Positions 31,709 to 37,877 of a stretch of 37,877 bases of DNA are shown here, piece after piece. The position numbers and the translations under genes were made by a program. Under the pieces are notes generated by a model, which had not been told where the DNA came from, did not search any database, and saw nothing but the letters and a program-made list of their open reading frames with translations. Position 1 is the first letter of the stretch, and every line of letters begins with the position of its first letter. Source of the stretch: Verrucomicrobiaceae bacterium (lineage in GTDB: Bacteria > Verrucomicrobiota > Verrucomicrobiia > Verrucomicrobiales > Verrucomicrobiaceae); NCBI GenBank assembly GCA_029865835.1, contig JARXAL010000046.1:1-37877 (forward strand), in the 5' to 3' direction.

Positions 31709-34162
31709 ATGCTCCTTCGAAAAACACACAAATGGGGACAGCTGTTCTCACTTCTCCTCACTGCCCATCTTTTTGCCGGCCCTGCTGAGTTCCTCTCCAC
31801 CTACTGCAACGACTGCCACGGCTCTGAGAAACAAAAAGGTGATCGCCGTTTTGACACGCTCGCGCTGCCTGTCGCCAAGGTGGACACGCTGATCGACCTC
31901 AAAGACATCCTAGATCAAATCAACCTCGGTGAAATGCCGCCGGAGAAATCGAAGCAGCCCTCGGCCGATGAGCAAAAGGCCATCATCGAACAACTCACGC
32001 AAGCTCTCACAGCAGGCCGCGAAACGCTCGCCAGCACGGGTGGCAGCGCCGTTTTGCGTCGATTGAACCGTCACGAATACATCAACACCATCGGCGATTT
32101 GTTCTCACTGAACATGGCCGCCTTTGATCCGACCACCAAGTTCCCCCGCGATCAATCCGAAGAGCACATGGAGAACCTCGGCGATGTGCTTCAGACTTCC
32201 GGTTACTTGCTGGATCAGTATCTTGATGCCGCCGATACTGTGGTGGAAAAGGTCTTCGCTCATCAGCAGCAGCCGAAGGAGCAGGTGTGGCACTTCAAAG
32301 GAGAGTTCAAAACCAAAGCGAAGTCCGAGAAAAAGCGAAACGAATACGACAACCGTCACCTGCTCGTGATGGAGTGCATGGACTCAGACAAGCACACCGC
32401 CGGTTTCGGCTTCATCAAAGACTTCGAGGAAGGTGTGCCTGCGGACGGCTTTTATGAGATCCAGGTGCTGGTGAAGGCCATGAACCGACAGCATCCATAT
32501 GATCCTGAAATCTTCGGCACCGATATTCGCGAGCCTTTCCGATTCGGCATCGTGCCGGGCGATTCCAAACTCGGTCCCCTCGAACTTCCACATCCGCAAC
32601 AGCCGATGCTGGCTGAGCTCGCTCTGAATGACGGCGAATCCGAGTGGCGCACGATGAAGGTCTGGCTTGATGCTGGGCACACGCCCCGATTCGTCTTCCC
32701 GAATGGGCCTGAAGACATCCGCAAAACCTGGTTCAAGATTGCTGACTACCACAAGGATCTATGGCCGCAGTTCATCAGCGAGGACGACGAAGGCAAGCTC
32801 GGAATCGTTGAGGCCAAGCAGGTCACGTTGCATGTGTGCAAGTTCCCTCACATCCGCATTGATGAAGTCAAGATTCGCGGCCCGATCCATGACCAATGGC
32901 CGCCCGCGCCTCAGCAGGCTGTTTTGGGCAAACAAGGCTTCTCACCAAAAAACATGCGAGAGCTGCTCCAGACCTTTGCGGAGCGTGCTTATCGTCGTCC
33001 GGCTTCAAAAGACGAAATGGATCGTCTCATGGCCATCGCTGAAAAACGGATCAGCACGGGGCACACGCCGCTGGATGGCTTCAAAGCAGCATTGAAGGCC
33101 GCGCTTTGCTCGCCAGGCTTTGTCTACCTTTCTCAGGAGACGAAACAGGACTCCAAGAAGCTGTCTAATCAAGCGCTGGCTTCACGGCTTTCGTACTTCC
33201 TCTGGTCCACGATGCCGGATGCAGAACTGCTGAGCCAAGACCTCACGAAGCCAGACGTGCTCACCGCACAGACACGTCGCCTTCTTGACGATTCACGTTC
33301 CGATGCCTTCGTGGCAGGCTTTCTCGATAGCTGGCTGAATCTCCGTAACCTCGGTGGCATGCCGCCAGACCGGAGCGAGTTCGAGGAATACTACTCGAAG
33401 GGTTTCCAGGATGCCTTCAAGCAAGAGACTCGGATGTTCATGCGCGACCTCATGGAGCGTGATGCCAGCATCGTGAACTTCCTCGATAGCGATTACAGCT
33501 TCCTCAATCAACCGCTCGCCACACACTACGAACTCGGCGAGTTGGGCGCTCCCGCCAAAGCGCACGAGTTCCGCAAAGTCAGTTTCAAAAACAACAAACG
33601 CGGTGGCCTGCTCGGCATGGGTTCCGTGCTCACGATCACCGCCAACGGCATCGATACCTCACCCGTCACACGCGGCGTTTTCCTGCTCGAAAACATCCTC
33701 GGTACACCTCCACCACCACCGCCCGATGATGTGCCCGCCATCGATCCCGATGTACGCGGAGCCAAGTCCATGCGTGAGCTGCTCAGTAAGCATCGCGAAT
33801 CACCGAACTGCTACGGTTGCCATCAGAAGATTGATCCGCTCGGCTTCGCCTTGGAGAACTTCGACGCCATCGGCGACTGGCGTCCACGCATCGAAAAGAC
33901 CAAGATCGATTCGAGCGGCGAACTGCCCAGCGGCGAGAAGTTCGAAGACGTGGCCGGATTGAGAAAGATCCTCGTGCAACGCAAAGACCTCTTCGCCCAC
34001 ATGCTCACCGACCGCCTCCTCACCTATGCCTGCGGTCGCCGCATCGGTGCTCTCGATGAGGCCACGGTGGAGAAGATCGTCGCTGATTTGCCCATGAAAG
34101 AATACGGCCTGCGCTCGCTGATTGAAGCGGTGGTGTGCAGTGAGCCCTTTTTGACCCGCTGA
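31709..34162 (+). CDS. DUF1587/1595/1592/1588/1585 Planctomycete cytochrome protein (diheme)
   Basis: From ATG 31709 the protein has 817 residues: a signal peptide (about 1-25) and PSCyt1 with CNDCH (33-37). DUF1587 starts near 114 (VLRRLNRHEYINT). An inserted beta-rich region covers about 193-393, then DUF1595 (ERAYRRPASKDEMDRL), DUF1592 from about 485 (ALASRLSYFLWSTMPD), DUF1588 from about 630 (RGGLLGMGSVL) with a second heme motif CYGCH (701-705), and DUF1585 at the end. It is exported, probably a c-type oxidoreductase of unknown substrate, paired with DUF1552. ATG 31670 (AGGA 5 bp before it) is an alternative start giving 830 residues but sits in the repeat array. The open frame extends further upstream inside DUF1552, which is not believable. 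Confidence 0.92.
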   Translation: MLLRKTHKWGQLFSLLLTAHLFAGPAEFLSTYCNDCHGSEKQKGDRRFDTLALPVAKVDTLIDLKDILDQINLGEMPPEKSKQPSADEQKAIIEQLTQALTAGRETLASTGGSAVLRRLNRHEYINTIGDLFSLNMAAFDPTTKFPRDQSEEHMENLGDVLQTSGYLLDQYLDAADTVVEKVFAHQQQPKEQVWHFKGEFKTKAKSEKKRNEYDNRHLLVMECMDSDKHTAGFGFIKDFEEGVPADGFYEIQVLVKAMNRQHPYDPEIFGTDIREPFRFGIVPGDSKLGPLELPHPQQPMLAELALNDGESEWRTMKVWLDAGHTPRFVFPNGPEDIRKTWFKIADYHKDLWPQFISEDDEGKLGIVEAKQVTLHVCKFPHIRIDEVKIRGPIHDQWPPAPQQAVLGKQGFSPKNMRELLQTFAERAYRRPASKDEMDRLMAIAEKRISTGHTPLDGFKAALKAALCSPGFVYLSQETKQDSKKLSNQALASRLSYFLWSTMPDAELLSQDLTKPDVLTAQTRRLLDDSRSDAFVAGFLDSWLNLRNLGGMPPDRSEFEEYYSKGFQDAFKQETRMFMRDLMERDASIVNFLDSDYSFLNQPLATHYELGELGAPAKAHEFRKVSFKNNKRGGLLGMGSVLTITANGIDTSPVTRGVFLLENILGTPPPPPPDDVPAIDPDVRGAKSMRELLSKHRESPNCYGCHQKIDPLGFALENFDAIGDWRPRIEKTKIDSSGELPSGEKFEDVAGLRKILVQRKDLFAHMLTDRLLTYACGRRIGALDEATVEKIVADLPMKEYGLRSLIEAVVCSEPFLTR

Positions 34163-34187
34163 TCTGCTATCGAGATCTCCCCAACCT

Positions 34188-35600
34188 ATGAAGACAGCCC
34201 GCCGCCAGATCCTCAAAGCCTTCCCACTCTTGGTTTGGCAACGTCAGCTCCTTCACGCCGCAGAATCCCAAGCTCCCTATCTCGGCCAAGGCACCATGTG
34301 TGGTGAAGTCACCCAGTCCACCGCCTACCTGCAGACGCGGCTGACGAGCGCCACGGAACTAGATGCCAACGGTGACCTTCCAGGTGCCAACGGGGTGGCT
34401 TGTTTCGAATGGAGCTCAAAGGTGGATTTCAGTGATGCTCAGCGCACGATGTTTCAGGCTGCGAGTGATGCCAGTGACTTCATTCTCCGCGCTGAACTCA
34501 CCTCTCTGAAACCGAACACGGCTTACTACTACCGCCCGGTCTTTGGCAGCTCGGAAGCAAGCGCCAAGCCAGGTCCGGAGTGTTCCTTCAAGACCTTGCC
34601 GAGTGGTGAGACCGACACGCCGGTGAAGTTCATCGTGGGCAGTTGCATGAACTACAACTAGTTCATGCTCGGCAAGAAAGGCAAGGCCAGCGGGCCGGAG
34701 ACAGCTACGTCGGAAGATAAGCGACTCGGCTTCCCCTCCTTTGAAACCATGCTGAAGCTGCGACCTGACTTCTTCATCGGCACGGGCGACATTGTCTATT
34801 ACGACCACCCGCTTCGTGTGGCCAAGACGGTGCCACAACTGCGCAAGTGCTGGCATGAGCAGTTTCGCTTTCCGCGCATGATTGAATTCTTCCGTCACGT
34901 GCCGACTTATTGGTCAAAGGACGATCACGATTTTCGATACAACGAAGGCGACAACACCAGCAGCGAGCTGCCTTTGCCAAAGACCGGCATCGATATGTTC
35001 CGCGAGCAGTTGCCTGTGCCAAGCCCCAGCTACCGAACCCATCGCGTCGGCAAGAACCTGCAAATTTGGCTCACCGAAGGCCGTGACTATCGCTCGCCTA
35101 ATGAAATGGCTGATGGCCCGGGAAAATCACTCTGGGGCACCAAGCAGCGTGAATGGCTCAAAGCCACACTCAAGGCCAGCGATGCGAAATGGAAGATCAT
35201 CATCTCGCCCACGCCCATGGTCGGCCCCGACGACAAAAAGAAGATCGATAACCACGCCGACATCAGCGGCTTCCGACATGAAGCCGATGCCTTCTTTGCC
35301 TGGCTGCAGGAAAACAAGATCGATAACCTCAAGCTCATCTGCGGTGACCGTCATTGGCAGTATCACAGCATCCATCCATCGGGCATCGAGGAGTTTGCCT
35401 GCGGTGCGTTGAACGATGAAAACTCTCGGATGGGCGTCGCTCCGGGTGACAAGAAGGGCTCTGATCCACAGGCGCTGATTAAGCAGGAATACACCTCGCC
35501 CACACCCAATGGCGGCTTCTTGCAAATCACCGCCGGAGATGAACTCGTCCTCGAGCACCTCGACTCGCGAGGAAAGCAACTGCATCGCGTGATTAGATAG
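34188..35600 (+). pseudogene. PhoD-like metallophosphatase interrupted by an in-frame TAG
   Basis: Two same-frame pieces, 34188-34661 (157 codons) and 34665-35600 (311 residues), are separated only by TAG at 34659-34661 and one TTC codon. Read through, they make one 470-residue exported PhoD-like enzyme. It has a Tat-like start (TARRQILKAF), an N-terminal Fn3-like PhoD domain with KPNTAYYYRPV, then VGSC just before the TAG. After the TAG come GTGDIVYYD, SKDDHDF and CGDRHW. The normal residue at the TAG is probably Tyr (NYN-Y-FM), one base change away. The break separates the iron-binding Cys motif (153) from all other ligand motifs, so two pieces alone should be inactive. Sequencing error, recent nonsense mutation or read-through are all possible. 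All other codons look intact. Confidence 0.75.
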
Positions 35601-35640
35601 TTTCAAAGCGCATTCTTCCCATCGGAAACCTCGTTCACTT

Positions 35641-36354
35641 ATGAAAAGCCTCGTCTTAGTACTCACACTCGCCGTCCTGCCATCGGCTTATGCCGAGAAG
35701 CTCATATTTGAAGACAAGTTTGACCGCAACGAGTCGCAGGAAACTACGGAGGAAATCGGCCATGACTGGTCCACGAACAGCAAGACCCGCGCAAGTGGCC
35801 ACAAGCAGGTGGACCTGAAGGACGGGGCCATGCACATTGCGATGCATGCCGACGCGGATCATGCGGTGGGCGTCGGACACGATGCCGAGTTTCGCGATGG
35901 CACGGTCGAGATGCGATTCATGCTGGAGGATGCGCAGGATGTCCTCGGCGTTGATATAGCGGACCCTCAGTGCAAAGAAGTTCACTCAGGCCACCTGTTC
36001 AAAATTGATGTCGGCACCAAACAAGTGGTCGTAGACGATAAGAAGACGGGCGTCATGAACTTGAAGTTTTATGAGGCGCGGAAAGCAAAAACACTGACAC
36101 CTGAGCAGTTGGCGTTCATTGCGGCGCAAAAGAAGACATTCCCCGGCACCTTGGAGACGGGTAAATGGCATAGACTGCTGATCAAGATCGCTGGCGACAC
36201 CGTCAGCGTGTCCATCGATGGAAGCCCCGTGGCATCGGTCACCTCCGAAGGCGTTGCACATCCAACCAAGCGGCTGATTCGCCTCTCAGTGGGCCGACAG
36301 GCATGGGTGGATGATGTGAAGGTCTTTGCTTCAACGACAGCGAATGGGAACTAA
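35641..36354 (+). CDS. Exported lectin-like (DUF1080/concanavalin-type) protein
   Basis: This 237-residue protein has a clear signal peptide (residues 1-18, ending AYA). The rest is beta-rich: LIFEDKFDRNES, WSTNSKTRASGHKQVDLKDGAMHIAMH, FRDGTVEMRFMLED, GKWHRLLIKIAGDTVSVSIDG, RQAWVDDVKVFAS. These steps (FxDxFdR, KDGAL, WHxxxIxxxGdxxxxxxDG) fit a concanavalin A-like fold of the DUF1080/3-keto-disaccharide hydrolase type, but short and without a confident catalytic site. It may bind or cut a sugar polymer. Such proteins are common next to sulfatases and PSD genes. It lies 40 bp after the interrupted phosphatase and 7 bp before the sulfatase. Confidence 0.75.
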   Translation: MKSLVLVLTLAVLPSAYAEKLIFEDKFDRNESQETTEEIGHDWSTNSKTRASGHKQVDLKDGAMHIAMHADADHAVGVGHDAEFRDGTVEMRFMLEDAQDVLGVDIADPQCKEVHSGHLFKIDVGTKQVVVDDKKTGVMNLKFYEARKAKTLTPEQLAFIAAQKKTFPGTLETGKWHRLLIKIAGDTVSVSIDGSPVASVTSEGVAHPTKRLIRLSVGRQAWVDDVKVFASTTANGN

Positions 36355-36361
36355 ACCAACC

Positions 36362-37765
36362 ATGAAAATCCTCTTTTTACTCCTCGCCGGTCTACTGCTC
36401 GCTCCGCTGGCCTTGCTGCACGCTGCTGGCAAACCCAACATCATCTTCATTCTGGCCGATGATGCGGGCATTGGGGACTTCTCGGCATACGGCTGCAAGT
36501 ATGGCACTACGCCGAACATTGACCGCCTCGCCAGCGAGGGCATGAAGTTCACCCGAGCCTACAGCGGCAGCGCGGTGTGTGCGCCTTCGCGTTGCGTGCT
36601 GATGACTGGTCAGCACACGGGGCACGCGTTGCGCCGCGCCAATCAGAGCAAAATCGGCCTGCTTTCCCTTCCACCCGATCAAATGACGGTGGCGCGTTTG
36701 CTGCACGAAGCCGGTTACGCCACGGGTGGCTTCGGCAAATGGGGACTGGGCAATCCAGGCTCGACCGGGGTGGCCGAGAAGCAGGGCTTTGATGTGTTCT
36801 TCGGCTACTACGACCAGAAACACGCGCACGACTACTACACCGACCATCTGGTTCGAAACAGTGCCGATGTGCTTTACCAATTATCCGGCAAGGAAACGTG
36901 GGAAGACTATTCTCACACCCGCATCGCCAATGAGACGCTGAAGTTCATCGAGCAAAACAAGGACCGCCCCTTCTTTTGTTATGCCGCATGGACCCCACCA
37001 CACGGCGATTTCGTCATCCCAGAGAACCCAGTCTTTGGTGAGAAACAATGGCCGGAGGACATCAGGAACTACGCCGCGATGGTCGCTCTCGTTGACCGGG
37101 ATGTCGGTCGCGTGTTGCAGAAACTAAAAGATCTCGGCATTGATGACAAGACGCTGGTGATCTTCAGTTCCGACAACGGTGCCAACCCTGAGTTCATTGA
37201 GCCGCTCGGCAGCACCGGAGGCCTGCGCGGCTACAAGCGGCTGCTTTACGAAGGCGGCATGCGCACGCCATTCATCGCACGCTGGCCGGGCAACATTCAG
37301 CCCGGCACGACCAGCGACGCACTCACCTCGTTCATGGATTTTTTACCGACAGCAGCAGACCTCTGCGGAGTTCCCGCGCCGAAGGGCATCGATGGTCACT
37401 CCATCGCGCCGGCCTTGCTCGGGAAAGGTCAGCAAGAGCCGCGTGAATCGCTCTATTTTGAAATCTATGAGCCCTTCTTCCAGCAGGCCGTGCGCATGGG
37501 CGATTGGAAAGGCTACCGGCTCGGCACCAAAGCCCCGCTCGAACTCTACGACCTTAAAGCCGACCCTGCCGAAGCAGAAAACATCGCCGCTGCTCACCCG
37601 GACATTGTTCAAAAGATCGAAGCCATCATGACCGCCGAGCATACGCCCTCTCCCCATTACGATGCGCCTGAGCAAGGCAGCGCGGGCGGACCCAAAGCGA
37701 AGAAGAAAGCATCACTCCCCGAGCTGCTGAATGAGGAAAAACCAACGCCCAACGCCAAGCACTAA
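36362..37765 (+). CDS. Exported formylglycine-dependent sulfatase
   Basis: The 467-residue protein has a signal peptide (about 1-22). It shows the sulfatase hallmarks: metal aspartates in ILADDAG (about 30-36), and CAPSR at residues 73-77, where the Cys should be converted to formylglycine, followed by MTGQHTGH. A later FSSDNGAN block (about 268-275) supplies more metal ligands. It is about the usual length for the family and ends in a lysine/proline-rich tail (KAKKKAS). It should hydrolyse sulfate esters of polysaccharides or sugars outside the cytoplasm. The formylglycine-generating enzyme must lie elsewhere. I chose ATG 36362 because it opens the signal peptide. The longer frame would begin inside the previous gene. 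It heads toward another exported gene at 37775. Confidence 0.95.
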   Translation: MKILFLLLAGLLLAPLALLHAAGKPNIIFILADDAGIGDFSAYGCKYGTTPNIDRLASEGMKFTRAYSGSAVCAPSRCVLMTGQHTGHALRRANQSKIGLLSLPPDQMTVARLLHEAGYATGGFGKWGLGNPGSTGVAEKQGFDVFFGYYDQKHAHDYYTDHLVRNSADVLYQLSGKETWEDYSHTRIANETLKFIEQNKDRPFFCYAAWTPPHGDFVIPENPVFGEKQWPEDIRNYAAMVALVDRDVGRVLQKLKDLGIDDKTLVIFSSDNGANPEFIEPLGSTGGLRGYKRLLYEGGMRTPFIARWPGNIQPGTTSDALTSFMDFLPTAADLCGVPAPKGIDGHSIAPALLGKGQQEPRESLYFEIYEPFFQQAVRMGDWKGYRLGTKAPLELYDLKADPAEAENIAAAHPDIVQKIEAIMTAEHTPSPHYDAPEQGSAGGPKAKKKASLPELLNEEKPTPNAKH

Positions 37766-37774
37766 GTGAATTCA

Positions 37775-37877
37775 ATGATAAAACACAGTCTCACCCTCGC
37801 CACGCTCTTGTTGGCTCCGCTAAGTCACGCGCTCGACCAAGCGCCGCTCGCAAGCGTTCCAGTCGATCACCTCAAGG
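37775..37877 (+). CDS. Exported protein, N-terminal part only
   Basis: The frame from ATG 37775 reaches the window edge after 34 codons. It encodes a typical signal peptide (MIKHSLTLATLLLAPLSHA) and then a short mature start (LDQAPLASVPVDHLK). It begins 9 bp after the sulfatase stop, so it is probably the next gene of the same operon. The family cannot be told from this length. Confidence 0.6.
   Translation, partial: MIKHSLTLATLLLAPLSHALDQAPLASVPVDHLK

Overview
The window most likely comes from the chromosome of a Verrucomicrobiota bacterium (Verrucomicrobium/Prosthecobacter-like). A planctomycete is the main alternative. The reasons are the families seen: Planctomycete-type cytochrome proteins (DUF1549/DUF1553 and DUF1587/1595/1592/1588/1585), their Tat-exported DUF1501 and DUF1552 partners, a Pirellula/Verrucomicrobium-type heme-binding protein, an ECF sigma factor of the Rhodopirellula/Verrucomicrobium type, a formylglycine sulfatase, and start codons that mostly lack a Shine-Dalgarno sequence. 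I saw no rRNA, tRNA, CRISPR array, transposase or phage gene.

Layout. (A) 1-8413, minus strand: a tightly packed catabolic set read from sialate O-acetylesterase to DUF1549/DUF1553 cytochrome, DUF1501, a PhoD-like phosphatase and the first 77 codons of a second cytochrome protein that leaves the window. (B) 8542-19000: mixed single genes. These are a fused MFS/spermidine-synthase-like membrane protein, an exported TIM-barrel isomerase behind an EF-hand protein, an unknown 178-residue protein, an ABC-F ATPase with a hairpin directly before its start, an exported dimethylformamidase-like protein and a large PVC heme protein. (C) 19089-28458, minus strand: an eight-gene MoxR/VWA operon, with several 4-bp stop/start overlaps. 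It encodes two VWA membrane proteins, a DUF58 protein, a MoxR ATPase, a 1187-residue membrane-anchored protein of unknown function, a proline-rich exported protein and two small membrane-linked proteins. (D) 28459-28924: a 466-bp divergent control region. (E) 28925-37877, plus strand: an ECF sigma factor, a transmembrane putative anti-sigma factor with a carbohydrate-binding-like outer domain, DUF1552, a DUF1592-type diheme protein, a second PhoD-like phosphatase split by an in-frame TAG, a lectin-like exported protein, a sulfatase and the start of another exported protein.

How it fits together. Regions A and E look like two versions of one theme: exported, CxxCH-containing oxidoreductase-like proteins paired with Tat-exported DUF1501/DUF1552 partners, plus hydrolases that remove acetyl, phosphate and sulfate groups. 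This suggests breakdown of decorated polysaccharides or other polyanions. In both regions a PhoD-like gene lies directly beside a DUF1587/DUF1592-type gene. Region E probably contains its own switch (sigma/anti-sigma). Region C is a Bat-like MoxR system, perhaps for assembly or quality control of envelope proteins. Its 1187-residue component and the sigma/anti-sigma pair facing it are the best candidates for undescribed biology. Functions of the DUF families are unknown or inferred.
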